Shown: positions 35,611-45,480, counted from the first letter of the stretch. The stretch: 64,000 nt of DNA from G963662605 sp963667005 (GCA_963667005.1 OY762937.1:868001-932000), one strand, 5' to 3'. Notes: generated by a model not told the origin, from the letters alone. A program made the numbers and translations.

Positions 35611-37149
35611 ATGCGAGAATATATTTCAAGGAATAGATTTCTTGTTGTGCTCGCTGTATTGAATTTCTTTCTGATCTACATTGCGTCTTTTAATAAGGCC
35701 TACGGCTATTTTATTGATGAGTTCTATTATATAGCCTGCGCGAAGAGGTTGGCATTTGGATATGTAGATCATCCGCCGCTGGCGCCATTTATTCTCGCGG
35801 TGTTCTCGTGGATATTCGGCTTTTCAATTTACGCGATACGTTTCCTTCCTGCGTTGGCATCATCGGTAATCGTGTTTCTTACCGGAAAACTTGCGGAGGA
35901 AATCGGCGGCGGCACACGTTCCCAAATCTTCGCCGCGTTGACGATGATATGCGTCCCCATGGCAGCTGCCTTTGCAAGTTTTTATTCGATGAATGTTTTT
36001 GAACCACTTATTGCTATAATCATGTTTCTTCTGACACTCTCGATGGTTAAAAACGACAATCCGAAATTATGGATATGGCTGGGTATTCTGGGCGGATTGG
36101 GAATGATGAACAAACATACATTCGCTCTGACAATTTTTGTGCTGATTGTGTCCTTGCTGCTGAGCGAACACAGGAAATACATTTTTAATCGCTGGTGCGT
36201 CGTTGGCTGCGGCATAATGTTTGTAATTTTCCTGCCGAATATCCTATGGCAGATTCTTAACGGATATCCGACTCTCGAATTTTATCATAATATTACCGTA
36301 GGCAAAAACGTGTATACACCACCTGCGCAGTTTATGATGGGACAGTTGCTGTATATGTCTCCGTTCACAGCACCTGTCTGGCTCGCGGGCATGGTTTATC
36401 TTCTCGTCTCAAAAAGGATGAAGCAGTACGGATTTTTAGGCGTCATGTTTATTCTGACCATCGGGCTGATGTGTATTACCGGCACAAGCAGAAGCGACCG
36501 GACAATGTTTGCCTATCCGGTTGTTATTGCCGGAGGAGCAGTGTTCTTCGAAAGTCTAAACAAAAAACAAAAAGGGATATGGTGGATGGCGGGATTATCC
36601 ACACTCATGCTGGCAGGATTTGTTCTGCTTCTTCCGCTTGTTCTTCCGTACTTTTCGTACGAACAAACTGCCGGTATGGTGAAGGCTTTGCACTTCAACA
36701 CAGAATTGGAAAGAGGTAAAAAACCACCGCTTCCGCAAATTCTTGCTGACCGTATCAGCTGGGAAGAAAAATCAGCTATGCTATACTCCGTGTATAATTC
36801 ACTTCCCGATTCAGTAAAGAAGCAAACAATTATTTTTACGGATAATTACGGAAAAGCCGGAGCACTGGAATTGTTTGGGGAGAAGTATGGCGTAAAACAA
36901 GTATTCTGTCAGCACAACAATTATTATCTTTGGGGAAAAGGGAAGCTCAACAAAAAGAATGTACTCGTTCTGGATGATGCGGAAAGTATACACGGTTACC
37001 GAAGAGGATTTGACTCTGTTGAAATATTCCCGGTCGAATTTTCGAATCCCTACGTTTCTTCTCATGAAAACAATCTTAAGGTTTGCTTATGCAGTAAACC
37101 GAAATCGCCGCTGAATGATTTGTTTGACGGTGGCAGAACATATTACTAA
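35611..37149 (+). CDS. GT39/GT83-like membrane glycosyltransferase (PMT_2)
   Basis: 512 aa from the ATG at 35611. Eleven or so membrane segments follow a first loop with 'FIDEFYYIACAKRLAFGYVD' and 'HPPLAPFILAVFSW', the acidic DE pair and HPPL motif of the PMT_2/ArnT-type GT-C family. Such enzymes move a sugar from a polyprenyl phosphate to lipid or protein at the periplasmic face. The last 120 residues are hydrophilic and not distinctive. Target unknown. Downstream the racemase gene follows by 33 bases on the same strand; no functional link is clear. Confidence 0.8.
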   Translation: MREYISRNRFLVVLAVLNFFLIYIASFNKAYGYFIDEFYYIACAKRLAFGYVDHPPLAPFILAVFSWIFGFSIYAIRFLPALASSVIVFLTGKLAEEIGGGTRSQIFAALTMICVPMAAAFASFYSMNVFEPLIAIIMFLLTLSMVKNDNPKLWIWLGILGGLGMMNKHTFALTIFVLIVSLLLSEHRKYIFNRWCVVGCGIMFVIFLPNILWQILNGYPTLEFYHNITVGKNVYTPPAQFMMGQLLYMSPFTAPVWLAGMVYLLVSKRMKQYGFLGVMFILTIGLMCITGTSRSDRTMFAYPVVIAGGAVFFESLNKKQKGIWWMAGLSTLMLAGFVLLLPLVLPYFSYEQTAGMVKALHFNTELERGKKPPLPQILADRISWEEKSAMLYSVYNSLPDSVKKQTIIFTDNYGKAGALELFGEKYGVKQVFCQHNNYYLWGKGKLNKKNVLVLDDAESIHGYRRGFDSVEIFPVEFSNPYVSSHENNLKVCLCSKPKSPLNDLFDGGRTYY

Positions 37150-37182
37150 ACGGACATATAATATATATAGCACGGATATCTT

Positions 37183-37872
37183 ATGAAAACAATTGGACTT
37201 ATCGGCGGTACCGGATGGCCTTCAACGGTTGAATATTACCGCATCATCAATCAGGAAATAAATAAAAAACTCGGCGGGGATGATTACGCGCAGTGCATTC
37301 TTCACTCCGTGAACTTTGGTAACATGCGTCGGTTCAGAAAGGAAGGGCATCCGGAAAAAATTTATGAAATGTTTTTAAACGCCGCAAAAAATCTGGCATA
37401 CTCAGGTGCTGATTGCATTTTGTTATGCGCTAATACAACGCATCAATTTGCCGACGAAATACAAAAACATATTCCTGTCCCAATGCTGCATATCGCAGAT
37501 GCTGCCGCCAAAGCCATTACTTCTGCCGGCATAAACACCGTTGGACTCATGGGTACAAAGATGACGATGGAAATGCCTTTTTATAAGGATAGACTTGCCG
37601 GATTTGGTATAACAACTATTGTTCCTGAAACTGAAGAGCGGGAGTTTATTCAAACCGCAATAGACAACGAAATTCTGAAGGAAATATTTAAGCCTGAGAC
37701 AAAAAAGCGCTTCCACGAAATCATAAACCGGCTGCATCAGTCCGGCGCACAAGGAATAATTCTCGGATGTACTGAAATCCCGCTTATTGTTAAACAGGCA
37801 GATACAAAAATTCCGTTATTCGATACGCTTGAACTTCACGCAAAAGCAGCGGTAGATTTTGCATTAGCCTAA
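37183..37872 (+). CDS. aspartate/glutamate racemase-family amino-acid racemase
   Basis: 229 aa. Two-Cys chemistry is visible: Cys82 in 'CILLCANTTHQFADEI' and Cys196 in 'GIILGCTEIPLIV', the paired general acids/bases of PLP-independent racemases. The N-terminal 'TIGLIGGTGWPSTVEYY' is the usual phosphate/carboxylate-binding start. It would interconvert L- and D-aspartate or another amino acid (YgeA-like). Cytoplasmic. D-amino acids may serve wall synthesis or signalling. Standard length. Confidence 0.9.
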   Translation: MKTIGLIGGTGWPSTVEYYRIINQEINKKLGGDDYAQCILHSVNFGNMRRFRKEGHPEKIYEMFLNAAKNLAYSGADCILLCANTTHQFADEIQKHIPVPMLHIADAAAKAITSAGINTVGLMGTKMTMEMPFYKDRLAGFGITTIVPETEEREFIQTAIDNEILKEIFKPETKKRFHEIINRLHQSGAQGIILGCTEIPLIVKQADTKIPLFDTLELHAKAAVDFALA

Positions 37873-37910
37873 TTATTCTGTTCGCTAAAAACAAACGGGA
37901 AATACTTTTA

Positions 37911-38552
37911 TTATTGTGAAAGAGCTCTGCCTCTTTTCAGCAATAACCACGTTCCTATAACTCCCGCAAAAAATAATCCAAAGTCCTCCGTGATATGCAG
38001 ATTGATGGAAGCGCTTAATCCGATGACAGCCCAAAGAGCCGGAATAATAAACAGCAGTTTTGATAATTTGGTTGTGGCCAAAAGTAATACGCCGAATGTA
38101 TAAATTACGACCGGGCAGGGTGCGCCAAACGTCGGGGCTTTTGGATATATGTGCCCCATTATTACTCCGAAGACCGGATAAACGATTAAAGCATACACGA
38201 TAAAAATTAATCCTGTGATTGAATAGATATCTTTTTTGATGCTAAACTTGGGAAACGCCGCCGCTCTGTTTAGGGAATAAAACGCTGCACTTTGTATAAT
38301 GAACAATAGACCGAAAAAATATGCGGCTTTATTGATCTGAGAAAAAAACACCTCATGATATGCTATACCTGTCCACAGCCAGAGAAATCCGAGTACGTTT
38401 ACGGTTATTCTGTTTGCGGTTGACTTTTTGGTGAGAATTGTATAGACGGCATAAAACGCAATCAAAGTGAGCATGGCTTGAATCGGCCAAATAGCGGTGT
38501 TGTATTTTTCAAATATGGCAAGAAATTGTTCAAGAGTAAACGGCAGCCTCAT
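37911..38552 (-). CDS. DUF6064-type membrane protein
   Basis: 213 aa with six or seven hydrophobic segments. 'LPFTLEQFLAIFEKYNTAIW' followed by 'PIQAMLTLIAFYAVY', then 'GIAYHEVFFSQINKAAYFFG' and 'GHIYPKAPTFGAPCPVVIYT', are typical of this family of unknown function; the conserved Cys-Pro and Asn-Pro-like loops face the membrane. No partner gene next to it. Membership is from recall of the family pattern and not searched. Confidence 0.72.
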   Translation of the reverse strand: MRLPFTLEQFLAIFEKYNTAIWPIQAMLTLIAFYAVYTILTKKSTANRITVNVLGFLWLWTGIAYHEVFFSQINKAAYFFGLLFIIQSAAFYSLNRAAAFPKFSIKKDIYSITGLIFIVYALIVYPVFGVIMGHIYPKAPTFGAPCPVVIYTFGVLLLATTKLSKLLFIIPALWAVIGLSASINLHITEDFGLFFAGVIGTWLLLKRGRALSQ

Positions 38553-38731
38553 ATTCTCCTCATGATTTTTGAAAACGCCTCTAAAAGCAAAACCCTATTT
38601 AGATAGGGAAAAATTGTATCACGATAAAATACGAATCATTATCAACAAGAAAAACTATTTTAGTCAATCATTCAGTACCATCCAGACCGCGCGTAGAGAT
38701 AAGTGTCCTTCTGAATGGAAGAACGTAATTC

Positions 38732-38962
38732 TATTGTCCGAGTTTTTTCAGCATTTATTTCGCGTTTTCGCTTTCGGGATTTAACTCAAGACTCTTTGTA
38801 TAATATTTTATTGCCAATTCTTTATTGCCGCTGTTCATGTATGCTTCAGCGTAATCATCTTATGCATTTGCCGAATAAGAGAAGGCATACGCTTTAAATT
38901 AATATTAAAGAAGGAATTTCGGGAACTTTTTTCAGATAAAAGAGGGTTTTTCCTAAATACAT
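38732..38962 (-). pseudogene. decayed copy of the 3' end of the beta-lactamase/TPR gene at 44020-45480
   Basis: The minus strand here reads the C-terminal TPR of that gene at near-identity over about 200 bases (compare 44028-44230). The frame is broken: GAA of 'NAKEMLKKLGQ' has become TAA ('NAK-stop-MLKKLGQ'), and a second TAA replaces the codon for Tyr in 'ANAYDSY'. No 5' part of the gene is present. The rest of the gap 38553-39170 holds no gene; a copy of the MITE end ATACAACACACT lies at 39139-39150. Confidence 0.8.
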
Positions 38963-39170
38963 TAAGACAAACTATTGTAAAACAAAAATATTGCGGAAAA
39001 ATTGTCCCATATGTCTAAAAATATAAGCCGTTATCACCAAGACGCATAATATAATTAGGGGCGCCGGGTAAGATTTATCCCTCTCGAAAGTAAACCTTAA
39101 TATTCTGAGAATGTAAATAGTAAAAGTAACGATGTAATATACAACACACTAATGTAAAGGATATAATGAT

Positions 39171-39368
39171 ATGAATGAGAAGACAAACCAGAGCGGCTGG
39201 TCGATAAAGCAAGGCGATTATCTACGGGATACGGAGCACGATGAACAGTTTCTGAAACTGACCGGAAAGAATCCTTTCAAGCAGAGTACCTATTCACATA
39301 TCAGCAGCTACATATTAGGGGCATTATACCTTGTCCTGCTTATTGCGCTCATTGAGATAGCGAAGTAA
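39171..39368 (+). CDS. small membrane protein, hypothetical
   Basis: 65 aa: a polar N-terminal part (to about 44) and one membrane segment 'YILGALYLVLLIALIEIAK' at the C-terminus, so C-tail anchored. AAAGGA sits eleven bases upstream of the ATG. It ends 16 bases before the start of the repeat protein and likely shares its transcript. No family is recognised. Confidence 0.55.
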   Translation: MNEKTNQSGWSIKQGDYLRDTEHDEQFLKLTGKNPFKQSTYSHISSYILGALYLVLLIALIEIAK

Positions 39369-39384
39369 GAAGGAGGAAATGAAG

Positions 39385-42372
39385 ATGCGAATCAACACGA
39401 TATTACAGGTAAAAAATATAGCCCGGATGATAATACTTATAATTGTAATGGGCACGGTATTGAAGGCACAGACTGAAAGCGTTGAAAAAGTCCTCAACAC
39501 CGATGGAACAATTAAAACGGGAATAACCGGTTCATTTAATACCGCGGGTTATCAAATGACCTTGGGAAAAAATAATGAACCCGTCTTCACTGCAACTCAA
39601 AACTATCAGCAGACAAATTCTTACACGTGGGGCAAGGTTGGCTCCGGCAGAAACGGTACAAATGGAACTGTCTATGCGTTTGCTCTTGATGATAGCGGGA
39701 ATGTTTATGTTGGAGGTTCTTTTACAATAGCGGGGGATGTGCCGGCAAACAATATAGCCAAATGGAATGGCAGCAGCTGGTCAACGTTAATCAGCGGCTC
39801 ATCAAACGGAGTAAACGGTGCCGTTAATGCACTGGCAGTCAGCGGAACAAATGTTTACGTCGGTGGGGCTTTTACGCTGCTTGGTGATGGGACAACGTCG
39901 ACAAACCGCATAGCCAAATGGAACGGCAGCAGCTGGTCAACGTTAACCAGCGGCTCATCCAACGGAGTAAATGCTACCGTTTATGCACTGGCAGTCAGCG
40001 GAACAGATATTTACGTCGGTGGAGCTTTTACGCTGCTTGGTGATGGGACAACGTCGGCAAACCGCATAGTCAAATGGAACGGCAGCAGCTGGTCAACGTT
40101 AACCAGCGGCTCATCCAACGGAGTAAACGGTACCGTTTATGCACTGGCAGTCAGCGGAACAAATGTATACGTCGGTGGTATTTTTACACTGCTCGGTGAT
40201 GGCACAACATCCGCAAACCGCATAGCCAAATGGAACGGCAGCAGCTGGTCAACGTTACCAAGTGGTTCTTCCAACGGAGTAAGCGGCACCGTTTATGCGC
40301 TCGCTGTCAGCGGTACAGATCTTTATGTCGGTGGACAATTTACACTGCTTGGTGATGGAACCACCTCTGCAAAAAACCTGGCGAAATGGAACGGCAGCGG
40401 TTGGTCAGCGTTACCAAGTGGCTCATCAAACGGAGTAAACAGTGCCGTTTATGCACTGGCTGTCAGCGGAACAGATATTTACGTCGGTGGAGCTTTTACG
40501 CTGCTCGGTGATGGCACAACATCCGCAAAATATGTAGCCAAATGGAACGGCAGCAGCTGGTCAACGCTACCAAGCGGTTCATCCAACGGAGTAAACAGTG
40601 CCGTAAGAGTCCTAGCCGCAAACGGAGCAACTGTATATGCCGGTGGTGGTTTTACACAACTTGGCGATGGAATTACCTCGGCAAATTATTTGATTAAGTG
40701 GACTGGCGCCTGGGCGACAGTGGGAAGCGGTAATAACGGGGTATCGGGAAACTTACGGGCAATAGCCGTGATGGGGAGTGATGTTTACATTGGCGGTTTG
40801 TTTACACTGCTTGGTGACGGAACCTCTGCAAAAAACATAGCCAAATGGGACGGCAGCAGTTGGTCAGCGTTACCAAGCGGCTCATCCAACGGAGTAAATG
40901 CTACCGTTTATGCACTGGCTGTCAGCGGGACAGACCTCTACGTCGGTGGAGCTTTTACACTGCTTGGTGATGGAACCACCTCAGCAAAAAGCATAGCCAA
41001 ATGGAACGGCAGCAGCTGGTCAACGTTACCAAGCGGCTCATCCAACGGAGTAAACAGTGCCGTTTATGCACTGGCTGTCAGCGGGACAAATATTTACGTC
41101 GGTGGACAATTTACACTGCTTGGTGATGGAACAACATCCGCAAAATATATAGCCAAATGGAACGGCAGCAGCTGGTCAACGTTAACCAGCGGCTCATCAA
41201 ACGGAGTAAACAGCAACGTTTATGCACTGGCTGTCAGCGGGACAGGCCTTTACGTCGGTGGTAGTTTTGCACAGCTTGGTGACGGAACGTCGGCAAACCG
41301 CATAGCCAAATGGAACGGCAGCAGCTGGTCAACGCTACCAAGCGGTTCATCCAATGGGGTAAACGGCGCCGTTAACGTGCTGGCAGTCAGCGGAACAAAT
41401 GTATACGTCGGTGGTCTTTTTACGCAGCTTGGTGATGGGACCACCTCTGCAAAATACATAGCCAAATGGGACGGCAGCAGTTGGTCAACGTTAACCAGCG
41501 GCTCATCCAACGGAGTAAACAACGTTGTTTATGCGCTGGCTGTAAGCGGGACAGATCTTTATGTCGGTGGTCAATTTACACTGCTTGGTGATGGAACCAC
41601 CTCTGCAAAATACATAGCCAAATGGGACGGCAGCAGTCTGTCGGCCATTGATAATGGGGTTAATAATTATGTTTATGCATTTGCCATTAGTGAAGTCGAA
41701 GGGCTTATATATGTTGGTGGCAATTTTACCATTGCAAATTCTACACTCGGTACTTATTACATCTGTAAGTTAGGTGACCCTTCAAATACGACACTGCCGG
41801 TTGAACTAACCACATTTAGCGCCTCGGTAAGCGGCCGCGCGGTTAATCTCAAATGGCAAACGGCAACAGAAGTAAATAATTACGGATTTGAAGTGCAGAA
41901 ATCAGCAGTGGGAAGTTCAATTGCAGAAGGAAGCTGGAGAAAGATTGGTTTTGTTGACGGCAGCGGAAACAGCAATGCCCCCAAATCATATAATTTCACC
42001 GATGAATCGGTATCGGCCGGAAAATATTTATACCGGTTAAAGCAAGTTGATAATGACGGCCAGTATAAATATTCGGATAATGTAGAAGTGGAGGTAAGCA
42101 CGCGTCCTGCAGCATATAGTTTAACGCAGAACTATCCAAACCCGTTTAATCCTTCGACGAGGATAAATTATACAATACCTGAAAACGGAATGGTGACACT
42201 GAAGGTATATGATATAACCGGCAGAGAGATGTCCGTGCTTGTAAATGAAATACAGCCGGCAGGCAAGTACTCTGTTGCATTCAACGGAGCGACCCTGGCA
42301 AGCGGCATCTATCTGTACACCTTGAAATCGGGCAAGTATACGGCAACAAAAAAACTGATGCTGCTAAAGTAG
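39385..42372 (+). CDS. secreted beta-propeller-like repeat protein with T9SS sorting domain
   Basis: 995 aa from the ATG at 39385, chosen because AAGGAGG (39370-39376) is eight bases away; the ATG at 39379 is only two bases from it. A signal peptide (about 1-29) is followed by about fourteen 52-residue repeats (about residues 85-800; unit 'YALAVSGTDLYVGGQFTLLG' then 'DGTTSAKYIAKWNGSSWSTL'), each with a kelch-like 'KWNGSSWS' strand and a 'YVGG.F' turn, then an Ig-like block (about 815-905, 'PVELTTFSASVSGRAVNLKW') and the T9SS domain ('LTQNYPNPFNPSTRINYTIP', ending 'TKKLMLLK'). Likely a surface adhesin or scaffold; ligand unknown. The small membrane gene upstream may be co-transcribed. Confidence 0.87.
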   Translation: MRINTILQVKNIARMIILIIVMGTVLKAQTESVEKVLNTDGTIKTGITGSFNTAGYQMTLGKNNEPVFTATQNYQQTNSYTWGKVGSGRNGTNGTVYAFALDDSGNVYVGGSFTIAGDVPANNIAKWNGSSWSTLISGSSNGVNGAVNALAVSGTNVYVGGAFTLLGDGTTSTNRIAKWNGSSWSTLTSGSSNGVNATVYALAVSGTDIYVGGAFTLLGDGTTSANRIVKWNGSSWSTLTSGSSNGVNGTVYALAVSGTNVYVGGIFTLLGDGTTSANRIAKWNGSSWSTLPSGSSNGVSGTVYALAVSGTDLYVGGQFTLLGDGTTSAKNLAKWNGSGWSALPSGSSNGVNSAVYALAVSGTDIYVGGAFTLLGDGTTSAKYVAKWNGSSWSTLPSGSSNGVNSAVRVLAANGATVYAGGGFTQLGDGITSANYLIKWTGAWATVGSGNNGVSGNLRAIAVMGSDVYIGGLFTLLGDGTSAKNIAKWDGSSWSALPSGSSNGVNATVYALAVSGTDLYVGGAFTLLGDGTTSAKSIAKWNGSSWSTLPSGSSNGVNSAVYALAVSGTNIYVGGQFTLLGDGTTSAKYIAKWNGSSWSTLTSGSSNGVNSNVYALAVSGTGLYVGGSFAQLGDGTSANRIAKWNGSSWSTLPSGSSNGVNGAVNVLAVSGTNVYVGGLFTQLGDGTTSAKYIAKWDGSSWSTLTSGSSNGVNNVVYALAVSGTDLYVGGQFTLLGDGTTSAKYIAKWDGSSLSAIDNGVNNYVYAFAISEVEGLIYVGGNFTIANSTLGTYYICKLGDPSNTTLPVELTTFSASVSGRAVNLKWQTATEVNNYGFEVQKSAVGSSIAEGSWRKIGFVDGSGNSNAPKSYNFTDESVSAGKYLYRLKQVDNDGQYKYSDNVEVEVSTRPAAYSLTQNYPNPFNPSTRINYTIPENGMVTLKVYDITGREMSVLVNEIQPAGKYSVAFNGATLASGIYLYTLKSGKYTATKKLMLLK
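39640..41785 (+). repeat. tandem 156-bp coding repeats in the repeat protein
   Basis: About fourteen units encode roughly 52 residues each. Units 2-6, 9, 10, 12 and 13 are near-identical at the DNA level over long stretches (for example 'catagccaaatggaacggca' recurs), while units 1, 7, 8, 11 and 14 have drifted or lost a codon (for example 'GDGTS' for 'GDGTTS'). This suggests recent homogenisation. Confidence 0.88.
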
Positions 42373-42401
42373 TCCGGATGGAATCAGAATAGTGAAAAAT
42401 T

Positions 42402-42440
42402 ACAAGCCCGTCACTGCGTTGATGGGCTTGTATATTTTAA
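42402..42440 (+). terminator. rho-independent terminator
   Basis: 12-bp stem with one G-T pair (ACAAGCCCGTCA 42402-42413 with TGATGGGCTTGT 42420-42431), then ATATTTT, 30 bases past the stop of the repeat protein. Confidence 0.78.
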
Positions 42441-42571
42441 AGTCACCGGAAAACTTGCCAACTGCTTTTCCGCCGGGGGCATTATTACAACGAGTCATTG
42501 ATAACCAAAATGAGCCAGGGCAGTGAAGTGACCATGTACAAACCACTCTGCGATTTTAAAAATCTTGCGAT

Positions 42572-42937
42572 CTAATTTGTGTTCAGTTTTTTCGAAATTC
42601 TTTTATCAACAATAAAATATGCAAGACAGCTTTTTATAAAACAGAGGATGATATCGAAAAAGTCAAAATACGCTATTTGCGACAAGGATTCATTTTCTTT
42701 TAATTCAAGGAATTTTGCGACGTCGGGATTGTGGACGGTGAAAGTAATATCTAATAAATAGACAAAAGGATTTAAAAGGACATCAAGCAGACAGAATAAA
42801 ATTAAAAGTATTATAAGCGAATACACAGGAGAAGGTTTAAATCCGAACACTTTTTTTAATGCTGCAAAAGAGACTCCGGCCAGAATGATTGACAACACAT
42901 AATCAATCAAGAGGCCTGCAATAGCTAATCCGACCAT
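42572..42937 (-). CDS. small membrane protein, hypothetical
   Basis: 121 aa with three hydrophobic segments (about 1-26, 38-64 and 93-110: 'IILCFIKSCLAYFIV') and a short acidic loop 'PDVAKFLELKENESLSQ'. No family recognised, no neighbours in operon. Codon use is not odd. It could be a real small gene or an uncharacterised membrane protein; the frame is open with a plausible start. Confidence 0.5.
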   Translation of the reverse strand: MVGLAIAGLLIDYVLSIILAGVSFAALKKVFGFKPSPVYSLIILLILFCLLDVLLNPFVYLLDITFTVHNPDVAKFLELKENESLSQIAYFDFFDIILCFIKSCLAYFIVDKRISKKLNTN

Positions 42938-43130
42938 AATTTTTTACCCTTATATTATTTCCGCCTTACCGTGAACCGGTTTCTCATACTTGAGCTTCAT
43001 GGATAATTAAAAATTACGCAATGGAACTTGTTTTTCAAAACGAATAAGCAGATGGCAGATTTGCCGGTTAAAGCGGATGCTTGCAATTTACTATGTCGGG
43101 TTGTGCATAAAAAATTGCTAATTTGTATTC

Positions 43131-43982
43131 ATGAAATCTATAATAGTCGGACTCTTTCGTCTTTCCCGTCCCGATCTCTCCTTTGCGGCTGGATTATGTG
43201 TTGTGCTTGGTGAACTACTGGCGTTCGATCATCTGCCGGCGCTATGTACGGTGATGGCGGGCTTTTTTTCAGTTGCCTGTATTTCTGCCGCGATTCTGGT
43301 AATGAATGACTGCCTTGATGTTGCTACCGACATGATTAATGCTCCACTGAGGCCGATTCCTTCGGGTATGGTGAGTAAGACACAGGCAGCGTATTTTGCA
43401 GCAGCGTTGTTTATTTTTGGACTCGGATTGAGTTTTACAATATCCGTGAAAGCGCTTGCGGCTGCGATGTTATTGACAGTTGTTGGAATATCCTATAACC
43501 GTTATTTCAAGAAAAGTGGAATACTCGGCAATCTGTTGGTCAGTTTTTCCGTCGGTATGACATTCATCTATGGAGGAATTGCAGTAGGGAATCCGGGCGA
43601 AAAATCTGTCCTGTCCTTTGCGATAGTAACGGCCTTAATTGATCTCGGAGAAGAAATTGCCGCGGACGCGATGGATGCAGAGGGAGATAAATTAATTCAT
43701 TCCAAATCCATAGCAATAAGGCACGGGAAAAACAGCGCGGTGAATATTGCGACTATGATTTTTGTATCCATAATTTTTCTAACGACAATCCCATTTGTCA
43801 TGGGATGGTTTTCGATAATATATGCGCTTCCATTAGGAATGCTGGATGTGCTTATCATCGTTGCTGTTGCCGGATATCGAAATACCGAAGGGGATAAAGC
43901 CCGCACTTATCTTAAATGGCTCTACCGCGGGGGAACAGGAACCTTGTTGATATTTTTAATAATGAAGCTTGCACATATTTAA
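43131..43982 (+). CDS. UbiA-family prenyltransferase
   Basis: 283 aa, eight or nine membrane segments. First aspartate motif 'NDCLDVATD' (59-67) and second 'DAMDAEGD' (179-186) bind the Mg-diphosphate of a prenyl donor. 'NAPLRPIPSGMVSKTQA' and 'GISYNRYFKKSGILGN' are typical of the geranylgeranylglycerol-phosphate / heme-O / menaquinone type. Acceptor is not determinable; no menaquinone or lipid genes sit next to it. It converges on the beta-lactamase/TPR gene, 37 bases apart. Confidence 0.86.
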   Translation: MKSIIVGLFRLSRPDLSFAAGLCVVLGELLAFDHLPALCTVMAGFFSVACISAAILVMNDCLDVATDMINAPLRPIPSGMVSKTQAAYFAAALFIFGLGLSFTISVKALAAAMLLTVVGISYNRYFKKSGILGNLLVSFSVGMTFIYGGIAVGNPGEKSVLSFAIVTALIDLGEEIAADAMDAEGDKLIHSKSIAIRHGKNSAVNIATMIFVSIIFLTTIPFVMGWFSIIYALPLGMLDVLIIVAVAGYRNTEGDKARTYLKWLYRGGTGTLLIFLIMKLAHI

Positions 43983-44019
43983 TTGCGCGCTTACTATATA
44001 CTATGCATCCTTATAGACT

Positions 44020-45480
44020 CTATTGTCCGAGTTTTTTCAGCATTTCTTTCGCGTTCTCGCTTTCGGGATTTAACTCCAGACTCTTCGTATAATATTTTAT
44101 TGCCAATTCTTTATTGCCGCTGTTCATGTATGCTTCCGCGTAGCTGTCATAAGCATTTGCCGATTGAGGAAAGGCATACACATTAAGCGCGAATACATTA
44201 ATGGATTGCTCGAACTTTTTTTCACTCAGTAAGTCGTATCCTTTTTCATTTACGATGTCTTCAAGAAGTCCCACTGCGTTGTCTTTCCTATTCATCGCTT
44301 CGATTCCGGCGTCAAGGCCGTGCTCTAATGTAATCGCAATAATGTTTTCCGTAAATACCAGGTTTGCCGGATTATCCGGAACCGGAATCGTCGGTGTATA
44401 TGTAGGGTTGAATATCATCTTACCGATTTCGAAATTAATTCCTTCAAAATAACGCTGGGCTTTATTTGACAGCATGATGATTGTAATTCCCTCGTCAATA
44501 TATCTATGAAGGTCAGCGTAGAAAATACCATTAGAGCCGTTATGCTGCACGCGGCGGGTATTTCTTATTGTTTTTACAACATCCCAGCCGTAAGCATAAT
44601 ATAGGGCATCGTTATCATTTGTTCGTAAAGCCGGATGATACAGTTTTTCTTTCGCTTCCTTTGATAGAATGGTTTCAGATTTAAGCGATCTATCCCACTT
44701 ATCCATATCTTGAACGGTTGAAAGTATGCCGCCGTTTCCTTTTAAATGCCAGAAGGGAGCGCCACTATCCCATGCTTTTTCAATAGGCTTGCCCCACGCT
44801 CTGCCGTCTCTGCGGTATCCGGTAGCAATCAGGGCGGTGTCAAACTTCGGCCTGCTGTATCCGGTCTGCTCCATGTGCGCAGGTTTCCATAGATTTTCAT
44901 AAAGGTATTCTTCGTAAGAAAGACCGGAAACTTTTTCAATAATCATAGCTAAAAGACTATACCCGATATTCGAATACGAAAACTGCGTACCGGTTTCGAA
45001 TTTTAAAGGAGCTTTAAATACCGAATCAACAAACGCCTCTGCTGAAATTGCATCATAGTCGCCGCCGACCACGCTTAGCAACCCCGATTGGTGTCTCAGT
45101 AAATCATGTATGGTGATTTTCGATTTATCTTTGGGAACATTCGCAAAGTATTTAGTTATGGCATCACCGGTGGACAGCTTTCCCTGCATTTCTAATTTTA
45201 AAATTGCTGCTGCGGTGAACTGTTTTGTGACCGAGCCGATGTCAAAAATTGTATTCGGTGTGTTTTTAATCTTCAGATCTGAGTTACTGTAACCGTATCC
45301 CCGTGCAAAAACCGTATTGCCGGGCAGTTCGATAAGAACACTTCCCGAAAAACCGATGCCTTTTAATTTGTCAAGGTACGATTCAATTCTGCTTATTGTC
45401 TGTGCGTTAGTATTAGATTGTCCGAATCCGCTAAAACACAGAAATACAAACAACGTTATTGCTAATAATATTCTATTCAT
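44020..45480 (-). CDS. serine hydrolase (beta-lactamase class C-like) with C-terminal TPR
   Basis: 486 aa, signal peptide 1-21. Active-site motifs: SVTK (Ser83 and Lys86) and YSN (169-171), with 'VQHNGSNGIFYA' as the third motif. The fold is that of class C beta-lactamases, DD-peptidases and esterases; many such proteins are esterases or peptidases. The last about 65 residues hold one or two TPR units ('SYAEAYMNSGNKELAIKYY'), unusual for a beta-lactamase and suggesting a bound partner. A decayed copy of the 3' end lies at 38732. Convergent with UbiA. Confidence 0.85.
   Translation of the reverse strand: MNRILLAITLFVFLCFSGFGQSNTNAQTISRIESYLDKLKGIGFSGSVLIELPGNTVFARGYGYSNSDLKIKNTPNTIFDIGSVTKQFTAAAILKLEMQGKLSTGDAITKYFANVPKDKSKITIHDLLRHQSGLLSVVGGDYDAISAEAFVDSVFKAPLKFETGTQFSYSNIGYSLLAMIIEKVSGLSYEEYLYENLWKPAHMEQTGYSRPKFDTALIATGYRRDGRAWGKPIEKAWDSGAPFWHLKGNGGILSTVQDMDKWDRSLKSETILSKEAKEKLYHPALRTNDNDALYYAYGWDVVKTIRNTRRVQHNGSNGIFYADLHRYIDEGITIIMLSNKAQRYFEGINFEIGKMIFNPTYTPTIPVPDNPANLVFTENIIAITLEHGLDAGIEAMNRKDNAVGLLEDIVNEKGYDLLSEKKFEQSINVFALNVYAFPQSANAYDSYAEAYMNSGNKELAIKYYTKSLELNPESENAKEMLKKLGQ

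Noticed and set aside
39640..41785. CRISPR array (regular direct repeats)
   Set aside because: The repeats are 156 bp, in-frame, and continuous with a coding sequence, with no spacer structure.
44201..44452. open frame antisense to the beta-lactamase/TPR gene
   Set aside because: Shadow of the clear serine hydrolase gene.
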